Of a stretch of DNA of 64,000 nucleotides, positions 49,405 to 56,611 are shown in pieces. Numbering within the stretch: the stretch's first letter is position 1; every line of letters begins with the position of its first letter. The stretch comes from Streptomyces sp. NRRL F-525 (GTDB taxonomy: Bacteria; Actinomycetota; Actinomycetes; Streptomycetales; Streptomycetaceae): positions 44,225-108,224 of the forward strand of contig NZ_JNXE01000050.1 in NCBI RefSeq assembly GCF_000716605.1, read 5' to 3'. The notes under the pieces were generated by a model that saw nothing but the letters and a program-made list of their open reading frames with translations, had not been told where the DNA came from and did no database searches. A program made the translations under genes and the position numbers.

Positions 49405-49546
49405 GGCAGGACGCTAGGCGAGCAGACCGGCCCCCGTGTGTGAATAACCGTGCGTGAATAACAGCTAGATCGGCTACGCGTTCGACGAATTCGGCCTGTT
49501 CGCACGAACGGGCGACTTCTGTTGGATCAAGCCCCGAGAGCAGATC

Positions 49547-49690
49547 CCGGTCTCTAGTGTCGGCCGCACACTTCGGAAAGGAGGCCACTCGCTCCCCGGA
49601 GAACGTCGACCGGAGTCCGCGCCGCCCCGGCGGACGGACGCAGAGTGGCCGGCCCCGGTCATCGCGATCGCAGAGATCAGGGAGGTACCC
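49547..49690 (+). ncRNA. candidate omega-RNA / structured leader upstream of iscB
   Basis: IscB nucleases use a structured RNA encoded directly upstream of their gene. This stretch has a hairpin AGTGT-N7-ACACT, then AAAGGAGG without a following start codon, then an 8-base stem GGCCACTC (49583-49590) with GAGTGGCC (49643-49650) enclosing a smaller GTCCGC/GCGGAC stem. It ends at the AGGGAGG site of iscB. If it is the omega-RNA, the guide would lie just 5' of 49547. The true RNA might also extend into the first ~290 bases of the iscB frame. Placement is inferred, not matched to a known family. Confidence 0.45.
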
Positions 49691-49692
49691 CG

Positions 49693-51351
49693 ATGACTAC
49701 GTTTCCCGTGGGCGAGCAGACCCACCAGGCCGTGCTTCCTCAGCGGCCCGCTCTGGAATCCGTGGGCGCAGACACCCCTGGGAGCAGGGACGAAACGGCT
49801 CACGGACTCCCCGCCACCGCGCGGGACACCGGCGGGGAACATGGGCGAGGGGAGACCGGCGGACGCGGTACCGGTGCCCGTCGGCGTCACGCCAAGAGCG
49901 CTGCCACGGCGGCGGAGGCGGCAGAGAACCGGAGCGGTGACGCTCCCGAACACCACCGGTCGTACACGGGCGGGGTCGGCGCGAGCAGGGTCTTCGTGCT
50001 CGCCAGGGACGGACGGCCTCTCATGCCCTGCCATCCGGCCCGCGCCCGCGAACTCCTGGGAAGGGGGCGGGCCGTGGTCGCCCGGCAGGTGCCCTTCACC
50101 ATCCGGCTGAAGGACCGCGCGCTCGCCGGCTCGGAGGTCGGCGGAGTGCAGTTGCGCATCGACCCCGGCTCGAAAGGCACCGGCCTCGTCATCACCGACG
50201 AGAAGAAGGAGGAACGTCGGAAGGGCTCCACCGTCATCGTCAGACGCGGGCTGATCGCGGTCGAACTTCAGCATCGCGGCGACCAGATCCACCTGTGCAT
50301 GCGGCAGCGCGCCGGTTACCGGCGCAGGCGCCGCTCGGCCAACTGCCGCTACCGGGCGCCTCGTTCACACAACCGGCCACGTCCCGCAGGATGGCTACCG
50401 CCCTCCCTGCGTCACCGGGTCGAGACCGTTCTCTCCCTCGCGACGCGCCTGTGCCGCTACGCCCCCGTCAGTGAAGTCCACGTCGAACGCGCCGCGTTCG
50501 ACACCCATTCCATGAGTGCGGGAAGGCCTCTGTCCGAAGCCGACTACGGGCAGGGCCCACTCGCCGGAGCCACCGCCCGCACCCACCTCCGCGCCAAGTG
50601 GAACAACGCCTGCGCCTACTGCGACGTGAGTGGCGTGCCTCTGAACATCGAGCACCTCAGACCCCGCAGCCGCGGAGGGTCAGACCGCGTCTCGAACCTC
50701 GTCCTCGCCTGCGTCCCCTGCAACGAGGCCAAGGGCAGCACCCCGGTGGAGGCCTTCCTCGCCGACCGGCCCGACCGCCTCGCGAGAATCCTCGGACAGA
50801 CCAAGGCGCCGCTCCACGACGCCGCCGCCATGAACGCGACCCGTTGGCAGCTCACGGAGGCCCTGGGCACCCTCGGCAGGCCCGTGCACGCCTGGTCGGG
50901 CAGGCGCACGAAAGGCAACCGCAGCGCCATGGGCCTGGCCAAGACACACACCCTGGACGCGTTGTCCGTCGGACGCCTGAACCACGAACGCGGCGACGCG
51001 ATCGTGCGGTACCCGGAGCGGGTGCTCGTCGCCAGGGCCACCGGGCGCGGTTCCTACGCCCGCACGACTCCGGACCGGTTCGGCTTCCCCCGGCTGCGCC
51101 GTGCCCGTACCAAGCAGCACTTCGGGTACGTCACCGGGGATCTCGTGCGGGCCACGATGCCCTCGGGCAAGTGGGCGGGCACGTGGACCGGCCGTATCTC
51201 GGTCCGGGCCAGAGGCCAGCACAGTCTGGCGACGCCGAGGGGCCGCGTGAACGTCTCTCACCGCAATCTGCGGCTCCTCCAGCGGGGCGACGGATACGGA
51301 TACGGCGATCGTCCGGAACCGGCCCCGTCAACATCCCGAAAAAGCGGTTGA
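49693..51351 (+). CDS. iscB: RNA-guided endonuclease IscB, with N-terminal extension
   Basis: A 552-residue IscB. In order: PLMP domain (RVFVLARDGRPLMPCHPARA, residues 99-118), RuvC-I with Asp157 (RIDPGSKGTGLVI), Arg-rich bridge helix (~203-225, GYRRRRRSANCRYR), RuvC-II with Glu265 (EVHVERAAFD), HNH (CAYC at 307-310, His321, Asn335, CVPCN at 340-344), RuvC-III with Asp422 (KTHTLDALSVG), and a C-terminal target-adjacent-motif domain. All visible catalytic residues are kept. The first ~98 residues are a disordered Gly/Arg/Glu-rich extension before the usual start; the ATG has an AGGGAGGT site. No TnpA or other transposase is nearby, so it is a stand-alone copy. Confidence 0.92.
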   Translation: MTTFPVGEQTHQAVLPQRPALESVGADTPGSRDETAHGLPATARDTGGEHGRGETGGRGTGARRRHAKSAATAAEAAENRSGDAPEHHRSYTGGVGASRVFVLARDGRPLMPCHPARARELLGRGRAVVARQVPFTIRLKDRALAGSEVGGVQLRIDPGSKGTGLVITDEKKEERRKGSTVIVRRGLIAVELQHRGDQIHLCMRQRAGYRRRRRSANCRYRAPRSHNRPRPAGWLPPSLRHRVETVLSLATRLCRYAPVSEVHVERAAFDTHSMSAGRPLSEADYGQGPLAGATARTHLRAKWNNACAYCDVSGVPLNIEHLRPRSRGGSDRVSNLVLACVPCNEAKGSTPVEAFLADRPDRLARILGQTKAPLHDAAAMNATRWQLTEALGTLGRPVHAWSGRRTKGNRSAMGLAKTHTLDALSVGRLNHERGDAIVRYPERVLVARATGRGSYARTTPDRFGFPRLRRARTKQHFGYVTGDLVRATMPSGKWAGTWTGRISVRARGQHSLATPRGRVNVSHRNLRLLQRGDGYGYGDRPEPAPSTSRKSG

Positions 51352-51409
51352 TCCGTCGCGGACCGGTTCCTAGTGTGTGGTGCACACGAGAAAGGAGGTG
51401 GTTCGGCAG

Positions 51410-51448
51410 ATGTATGAATACCGGACGCGTGAGGTGACTGCGGGCTAG
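51410..51448 (+). CDS. 12-residue leader-like peptide (MYEYRTREVTAG)
   Basis: ATG preceded by AAAGGAGGTGG, the best ribosome binding site in the window, nine bases away. The product has 12 residues and ends with TAG. Its last codons form one strand of a long-range stem, so ribosome position would affect RNA folding. Too short for family assignment; the strong site argues that it is translated. Confidence 0.5.
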   Translation: MYEYRTREVTAG

Positions 51449-51529
51449 CGGCCCGTCGCCACACCCAGTGCGGTGCCGGACCAGCGCGTGAGACATGCGT
51501 GCAGCCGGCCCAATCTCCAGCAGTCACCC

Positions 51530-51607
51530 GACCCGCGAGCTCGCCGGTACGTCCGGCCGGCTCCCCCGCCGCGAGGCGGAGGGACCTGAGCTCGCGGGTC
51601 GCTGCGT
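51530..51607 (+). terminator. strong terminator after the small RNA
   Basis: GACCCGCGAGCTC and GAGCTCGCGGGTC are perfect 13-base arms 45 bases apart, with a further GC-rich stem (CCGCCGCGAGGCGG) between. A GCTGCGTTTT run follows on the plus strand. It also ends 18 bases before the convergent pdxH stop and may serve both. Confidence 0.75.
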
Positions 51608-51624
51608 TTTCCCGGGCCCCTGGG

Positions 51625-52311
51625 TCAGGGGCTCAGGCGGTCCAGGTGCCAGGTGCCGTCCGGCTGGGCGGTGTAGCGGAGGCGGTCGTGGAGGCGGTTT
51701 TCCCGGCCCTGCCAGAACTCGACCGTCTGGGGGGCGATGCGGAAGCCGCCCCAGTGCGGGGGGACCGGGACCTGTTCGCCTTCGGGGTAGCGGGCCGCCA
51801 ACTCCTCGTACGACGACTCCAGTTCGGCCCGTGAGGGGATCACCGTGGACTGGGTGCTGGCCCAGGCGCCGAGTTGGGAGCCGTGCGGGCGGGTGCGGAA
51901 GTACGCGGCGGTCTCGTCGCGGCCGGTGCGGCGGGCGGTGCCGGTGACCAGGACCTGGCGGGCCATCGGGTGCCAGGGGAAGAGCAGCGAGACGTAGGGG
52001 TTGGCGCCGAGTTCGCGGGACTTGCGGGAGCCGTAGTTCGTGTAGAAGACGAAGCCCTGGTCGTCGTAGTGCTTCAGGAGGACCGTGCGGGAGCTGGGGC
52101 GGCCGTCGGCGTCGGCCGTGGAGACGACCATGGCGTTCGGCTCGTAGACGAGCTCCTGGACGACCGCCTCCTCGAACCAGCGGCCGAACTGTGCCATGGG
52201 GGTGGGGGCCAGGTTCGTCTCGTCGAGGCCCTCGACGCGGTACTGCTTGCGCATGGCGGCCGGGTCGAGGCGGGGATCACGGTCGGCGGCAGTGGAATCG
52301 CGGTCGGTCAC
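51625..52311 (-). CDS. pdxH: pyridoxamine 5'-phosphate oxidase
   Basis: A 228-residue protein of normal length. [20 protein letters not shown] at the N-terminus, [20 protein letters not shown] (FMN binding), [19 protein letters not shown], and the C-terminal [17 protein letters not shown] motif missing from the damaged paralogue at 4038-4724. It oxidises PNP or PMP to PLP with FMN and O2, the salvage step of vitamin B6 metabolism. It is divergent from the citrate synthase gene. GTG start; the family N-terminus is intact. Confidence 0.95.
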   Translation of the reverse strand: MTDRDSTAADRDPRLDPAAMRKQYRVEGLDETNLAPTPMAQFGRWFEEAVVQELVYEPNAMVVSTADADGRPSSRTVLLKHYDDQGFVFYTNYGSRKSRELGANPYVSLLFPWHPMARQVLVTGTARRTGRDETAAYFRTRPHGSQLGAWASTQSTVIPSRAELESSYEELAARYPEGEQVPVPPHWGGFRIAPQTVEFWQGRENRLHDRLRYTAQPDGTWHLDRLSP

Positions 52312-52365
52312 GCGGTCATCCTGCCGTACGGCGTCGGGAGGGCGGGGGCGGTCTCCCGTTCCGGT

Positions 52366-52408
52366 GGCACTCAGTGCCGTACACCCTCCCCTTGTGTGGC
52401 ACTCGGCG
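52366..52408. promoter_or_regulatory. paired GTGGCACTC operator-like repeats upstream of citrate synthase
   Basis: TGGCACTCAGTG (52365-52376) and TGGCACTCGGCG (52397-52408) lie 32 bases apart, three helical turns. The first is inside a perfect palindrome, GGCACT-C-AGTGCC. They cover the promoter region between divergent pdxH and citrate synthase genes. No regulator is identified. Confidence 0.4.
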
Positions 52409-52483
52409 TTATGGTGCTGATGTCTCTACCTTCGGCCCGCGAGTCCCCCGCGACCGTGGAGCCACAGCATGAGGAGCCGCCTG

Positions 52484-53596
52484 ATGTCCGACCTCGACCC
52501 CGGCTTTGTACCTGGTCTCGAAGGAGTCGTCGCGTTCGAGACGGAGATCGCCGAACCGGACAAGGAGGGCGGCGCCCTGCGGTACCGGGGCGTCGACATC
52601 GAGGATCTGGTCGGTCACGTCTCGTTCGGCAACGTGTGGGGGCTGCTCGTCGACGGCGCGTTCGACCCCGGGCTGCCGGCCGCCGAGCCGTTCCCGATCC
52701 CGGTTCACTCCGGGGACATCCGCGTCGACGTGCAGTCCGCGCTGGCCATGCTCGCGCCCGTGTGGGGGCTGAAGCCGCTCCTCGACACCGACGAGGAGCA
52801 GGCGCGGGACGATCTCGCGCGCGCGGCCGTGATGGCTCTGTCGTACGTCGCTCAGTCCGCGCGCGGGCAGGGGAACGCGATGGTGCCGCAGCGTGAGATC
52901 GACAAGGCGCAGTCGGTTGTCGAGCGGTTCATGATTCGGTGGCGGGGGGAGCCGGATCCGAAGCATGTGGCTGCGGTTGATGCGTACTGGACTTCCGCCG
53001 CGGAGCATGGGATGAACGCGTCCACCTTTACGGCTCGGGTTATCGCCTCTACCGGTGCCGATGTTGCCGCCGCGCTTTCCGGGGCCGTGGGTGCCATGTC
53101 CGGGCCTCTGCATGGTGGGGCGCCGTCCCGTGTGCTCGGGATGATCGAGGAGATCGAGCGGACGGGGGACGCGGAGGCGTATGTCCGGCAGGCGCTCGAC
53201 AAGGGTGAGCGGTTGATGGGGTTCGGGCATCGGGTTTATCGGGCTGAGGATCCTCGGGCTCGGGTGTTGCGGCGTACCGCGCGGGAGTTGGGGGCGCCTC
53301 GGTTCGAGATCGCCGAGGCGTTGGAGAAGGCTGCGCTTGCCGAGTTGCATGCGCGGCGGCCGGATCGGGTGCTCGCGACCAACGTCGAGTTCTGGGCGGC
53401 GATCGTGTTGGACTTCGCTGAGGTGCCGGCGCACATGTTCACGTCTATGTTCACGTGTGCGCGTACGGCTGGGTGGTCGGCGCACATTCTTGAGCAGAAG
53501 CGGACGGGGAGGCTTGTGCGGCCGTCTGCGCGGTATGTGGGGCCGGAGTCTCGTGGGCCTGAGTCGATCGTCGGGTACTCGGATATCGCCCACTGA
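52484..53596 (+). CDS. citrate synthase (citrate synthase 2)
   Basis: A 370-residue citrate synthase of the short, actinomycete second-type group. LEGVVAFETEIAEPDKEGGALRYRG at the start, and the active site is visible as SGPLHGGAPSRVL and GFGHRVYRAEDPRA, with a late VEFWAAIVLDFAEVP carrying the catalytic Asp. It condenses acetyl-CoA with oxaloacetate, or propionyl-CoA in methylcitrate-like variants. The ATG has a GAGGAG site; a GTG 15 bases earlier is less likely. The 33-base repeat and the convergent TetR gene follow. Confidence 0.93.
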   Translation: MSDLDPGFVPGLEGVVAFETEIAEPDKEGGALRYRGVDIEDLVGHVSFGNVWGLLVDGAFDPGLPAAEPFPIPVHSGDIRVDVQSALAMLAPVWGLKPLLDTDEEQARDDLARAAVMALSYVAQSARGQGNAMVPQREIDKAQSVVERFMIRWRGEPDPKHVAAVDAYWTSAAEHGMNASTFTARVIASTGADVAAALSGAVGAMSGPLHGGAPSRVLGMIEEIERTGDAEAYVRQALDKGERLMGFGHRVYRAEDPRARVLRRTARELGAPRFEIAEALEKAALAELHARRPDRVLATNVEFWAAIVLDFAEVPAHMFTSMFTCARTAGWSAHILEQKRTGRLVRPSARYVGPESRGPESIVGYSDIAH

Positions 53597-53634
53597 GGAG
53601 GGGGCTGGGGTGCGTGGGCGAGTGCGGGCCGGAT

Positions 53635-53665
53635 GTGGCTGGTCGCGCAGTTCCCCGCGCCCCTA
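53635..53665 (-). repeat. 33-base intergenic repeat, copy 11
   Basis: Reverse copy. Its last bases (CCCCTAGG) supply the TAG stop codon of the TetR gene, so the element abuts that coding sequence exactly. Confidence 0.8.
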
Positions 53666-54289
53666 GGTGGGTTCCCCCAGGGTGTGTTCCAGGAGTGCCG
53701 TCCATTGGGCTACCACCCTCTCCCGCCTTGCCCTGTCGTCCGTGAGCAGGTTGGCGAGGCCCAAGCCCCTTGCCATGTCCAGGAGGCCCTGGACTGATTC
53801 TCGTACCCCCTGTTGGGACTCGTCCGCGGACAGCAACTCCACCGCGATACGGTGCGTCTCTCGGCCCACCTTTGCCTCCAACTCCGTTACCCGGGGGCGG
53901 AGTTGGGCCTCGTTCGACGCGGCTACCCAGAGGTGCAGGGCCGCGCGGAACAGCGGGCCCGTGTAGAGGTCGACCAGGGCCTCGATCACTGCGCGGCGGT
54001 CTGCGGCGCCTTCCGGGAACAGGGCCCGGAGAGCCGTCGAGCGTTCCTCCGCCACATACTCGACCGCCGCCGTGAAGAGGTCCTCGCGGGTGGGGAAGTG
54101 GTGTTGGGCGGCGCCTCGGGAGACGCCGGCTCGTTCGGCTACGACGGAGACCGTGGAGCCTGCCCAGCCGTGTTCGGCGAGGCAGGAGACGGCGGCTTCC
54201 AGGAGGCGTTGGCGGGTGGCCCGGCTGCGGTCCTGCTTGGGTCTGCGGTCGACCGCGCCCGGCGCCGTCGTCGCGCTCACACCACCCAT
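53663..54289 (-). CDS. TetR-family transcriptional regulator
   Basis: A 208-residue TetR protein: helix-turn-helix DRSRATRQRLLEAAVSCLAEHG, AGSTVSVVAERAGVSRGAAQHHFPTREDLFTAAVEYVAEE, then an all-helical ligand domain. It is the last gene of the minus-strand acyl-CoA operon and overlaps the enoyl-CoA hydratase gene, so it is a natural candidate to repress the operon at the CAAGC-N2-GCTTG palindrome at its head. The ligand would be an acyl-CoA of the pathway. ATG is used; GTG at 54280, in a GTGA overlap, is equally possible. Confidence 0.9.
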   Translation of the reverse strand: MGGVSATTAPGAVDRRPKQDRSRATRQRLLEAAVSCLAEHGWAGSTVSVVAERAGVSRGAAQHHFPTREDLFTAAVEYVAEERSTALRALFPEGAADRRAVIEALVDLYTGPLFRAALHLWVAASNEAQLRPRVTELEAKVGRETHRIAVELLSADESQQGVRESVQGLLDMARGLGLANLLTDDRARRERVVAQWTALLEHTLGEPT

Positions 54290-55011
54290 GCGGGATCCCG
54301 TCGTTCGAGGAATGCTGTCATCCCCTCGCGGGCCTGCGCGGAGCCGAACAGCCGGGCCGAGAGCGCGGTCAGGTCGGCCGCGTCCCGGTCGAAGGTCTCC
54401 AGCACCCTAGCCGTGAGCAGCCGTTTCGTCTCGGCCAGGGCCTCGGGAGCGGACCGGCGGAGGCCGTCGAGGATCGGTGTCAGTGCCTCGTCTACGTCCT
54501 CTGCCGCCGCCGTGAGCAGGCCCGTACGGGTCGCTTCCGTCGCGTCGAAGCGCTCGCCGGTGAGGTAGTAGCGGGCCAGGGCTCGCGGGTCCGTGCGGGG
54601 CAGGAGGGGGAGGGAGATCACCGCCGGGGCGACCCCGATGCGTACCTCCGTGAACGCGAACGTGGCGGACGCGGAACCGATGGTGATGTCGCATGCCGCC
54701 AGCAGACCCAGGCCGCCCGCCCGTACGTGGCCCGTCACTCTCGCGACCACCGGTTTGGGGAGTTCCACGATCTGGCGGAGTACGGCCACCAGGGACTCCG
54801 GCGGGGGCGGGTCCCGTAGGTCCGCGCCCGCGCAGAACGTGTTGCCGGTGTGGGTGAGGACGATCGCGCGTACGTCGGTGTCCTTCGCCGAGTCCGTCAG
54901 CGCTTCCGCCAACTCCCTTACCAGGGACGCCGACAGGGCGTTCCTCGTGTCCGGTGAGTCCAGGCTCAGGGTCTCGATGCCACGCGTGCGGGTACGGCCG
55001 ATCAGGGTCAT
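54277..55011 (-). CDS. enoyl-CoA hydratase family protein
   Basis: A 244-residue crotonase: LDSPDTRNALSASLVRELAEAL, TGNTFCAGADLRD (first oxyanion strand) and TGHVRAGGLGLLAACDITIGSA (second). The segment RIGVAPAVISLPLL takes the place where active hydratases have a Glu pair; here no clear Glu is seen. It may act as an isomerase, or on 3-methylglutaconyl-CoA-like substrates as in liu/atu pathways. It overlaps both neighbours by a few bases, so it is tightly coupled to the ligase and TetR genes. Confidence 0.88.
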   Translation of the reverse strand: MTLIGRTRTRGIETLSLDSPDTRNALSASLVRELAEALTDSAKDTDVRAIVLTHTGNTFCAGADLRDPPPPESLVAVLRQIVELPKPVVARVTGHVRAGGLGLLAACDITIGSASATFAFTEVRIGVAPAVISLPLLPRTDPRALARYYLTGERFDATEATRTGLLTAAAEDVDEALTPILDGLRRSAPEALAETKRLLTARVLETFDRDAADLTALSARLFGSAQAREGMTAFLERRDPAWVV

Positions 55012-56576
55012 GCCCGGCCTCGCAGTTCGCGGCGGAGGATCTTGCCGGAGGCGGCTCGGGGGACGGCGTCGATGAAGGTGACGACGCGGACGCGTTTGTA
55101 CGGGGCGACGCGTTCGGCGACGTACATCAGGACCTCGCTCTCGGAGAGGTCGGGGGCGGACTGCTGGCGGACCACGTACGCGTGCGGAACCTCGTTGTTG
55201 TCGTCGTTGTACTCGCCGACGACCGCCGCGTCCGCGATGCCGGGGTGGGTGAGCAGGAGGGCCTCCAGTTCGGCGGGGGCCACCTGGAAGCCCTTGTACT
55301 TGATGAGTTCCTTCACGCGGTCCACGACGAACGTCCAGCCGGCGTCGTCCACGTAGCCGACGTCCCCGGTGCGCAGCCAGCCGTCCTGGTCGATCATCGC
55401 GGCGGTGTCGTCGGGGCGGCCGAGGTAGCCCTTCATCACCTGGGGGCCGCGGATGAGGAGTTCGCCCGCCTCGCCGATGCCGAGGTCTTTGTCCGGGTCG
55501 TCGAGGGAGACGACCCGCATCTCGGTGCCGGCGATGAGTTTGCCGACGGTTCCGGGGGGTGCGGTGGGCATGTCCCTTACGGGGACCACGTGGGTGCCCG
55601 GGGAGAGTTCCGTCATGCCGTACGCCTGGCCCACGGGCGGGAGGCCCAGGCGGTGGGAGCAGGCGGCGGCGAGGTTCGCGTCGAGGGGGGCGGCCGCGCT
55701 GATGATGTATTTGAGGGACGAGAGGTCGTACTGGGCGACCGCGGGGTGCTTGGCGAGGGCCAGGACTATGGGCGGGGCCACGTACAGGCCGGTTATGCGG
55801 TGGTTCTCGATGGCCGCGAGGAAGGTCTCCAGGTCGAAGCGGGGCAGGACCACGACCGCCGCGCCCTTCCTCAACGGGGCGTTCATCAGGGCCGTGAGGC
55901 CGTAGATGTGGAAGAAGGGGAGGACGGCGAGGATGCGGTCGCCGGGGCCGGTGGGGACCGCGGGCTCCAACTGGGCCAGGTTTGTTGCTATTTGACGGTG
56001 TGTGAGCATGACGCCCTTGGGGGTGCCCGTCGTGCCCGAGGAGTACGGGAGCGCTGCTACGTCCGTCACCGGGTCGATGTCGACCGTCGGCTCGGGGGCC
56101 GTGGAGCCGAGCATGTCGGCGAGGGAGCGGTGGCCGGGCGCGCTGTCGCAGACGAATATCTCCTCTACGCCGCCCGCGAGTTCGGCGGCACGGCGTGCCG
56201 TGTCGACGAGGGGGGACAGGGTGACGATCCAGCGGGCCTCGGAGTCGCGGAGCTGTTTGGCGAACTCCTCGGGCGTGGCGAGCGGGTGCACCGTCGTGAC
56301 GGAGGCGCCCGCGCGCGTGGCGGCGTAGAACGCCAGGGGAAACGCGACCGTGTTGGGGCTGTGCAGGGCGAGGACGTCCCCCTTGCGCACGCCCGCGTCC
56401 GGGAGGCCGGCCGCGATCCGCCGGTGGAACGCGTCGAGTTGGGTGTACGTGAGGGTGGTGCCGTCCGTGCCGTCGACCAGCGCGGGTTCGTCACCGAACT
56501 CGGCCGCCCGGGCCAACACCGCGTCGTGGATGGGGAGTTCTACGGCCGGGACGTCTGCGTACTCGCTGCGGAACAT
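55008..56576 (-). CDS. 4-coumarate:CoA ligase-type acyl-CoA ligase (ScCCL-like)
   Basis: A 522-residue adenylate-forming ligase. P-loop YSSGTTGTPKGVMLTHRQ (about residue 178), GQAYGMTELSPGT, TGDVGYVDDAGWTFVVDRVKELIKYKG as the hinge, and C-terminal SGKILRRELRGRA. From memory length and sequence follow the S. coelicolor cinnamate/coumarate:CoA ligase ScCCL (SCO4383) closely. ScCCL takes cinnamate and 4-coumarate in vitro, but the gene neighbours (carboxylase, acyl-CoA dehydrogenase, AtuA) argue that its natural substrate is a branched or terpenoid acid. It overlaps the hydratase gene by four bases. Confidence 0.92.
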   Translation of the reverse strand: MFRSEYADVPAVELPIHDAVLARAAEFGDEPALVDGTDGTTLTYTQLDAFHRRIAAGLPDAGVRKGDVLALHSPNTVAFPLAFYAATRAGASVTTVHPLATPEEFAKQLRDSEARWIVTLSPLVDTARRAAELAGGVEEIFVCDSAPGHRSLADMLGSTAPEPTVDIDPVTDVAALPYSSGTTGTPKGVMLTHRQIATNLAQLEPAVPTGPGDRILAVLPFFHIYGLTALMNAPLRKGAAVVVLPRFDLETFLAAIENHRITGLYVAPPIVLALAKHPAVAQYDLSSLKYIISAAAPLDANLAAACSHRLGLPPVGQAYGMTELSPGTHVVPVRDMPTAPPGTVGKLIAGTEMRVVSLDDPDKDLGIGEAGELLIRGPQVMKGYLGRPDDTAAMIDQDGWLRTGDVGYVDDAGWTFVVDRVKELIKYKGFQVAPAELEALLLTHPGIADAAVVGEYNDDNNEVPHAYVVRQQSAPDLSESEVLMYVAERVAPYKRVRVVTFIDAVPRAASGKILRRELRGRA

Positions 56577-56611
56577 GGTTCCTCCTGGCCCGGACTGGCG
56601 CGGGCTTCTGT

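Larger units (their letters stand above)
51363..51607 (+). ncRNA. structured small RNA with leader-like peptide and terminator
   Basis: Starts with GTGTG-N5-CACAC hairpin and AAAGGAGGT, as in the stretch upstream of iscB. A 12-codon reading frame follows, whose end (GGTGACTGC, 51433-51441) pairs perfectly with GCAGTCACC (51520-51528). A terminator ends it at ~51607. This resembles an attenuator, but no same-strand gene follows: pdxH is convergent. It may be a dual-function small RNA or a control RNA for iscB. The family is not recognised. Confidence 0.5.

Noticed and set aside
49645..49692. GTG at 49645 as iscB start
   Set aside because: It has no ribosome binding site and would add 16 residues overlapping the structured leader; ATG at 49693 follows AGGGAGGT.
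55008..56576. Phenylpropanoid or polyketide biosynthetic cluster suggested by a coumarate:CoA ligase-type gene
   Set aside because: No ammonia-lyase, type III PKS or tailoring genes nearby; neighbours are degradative.
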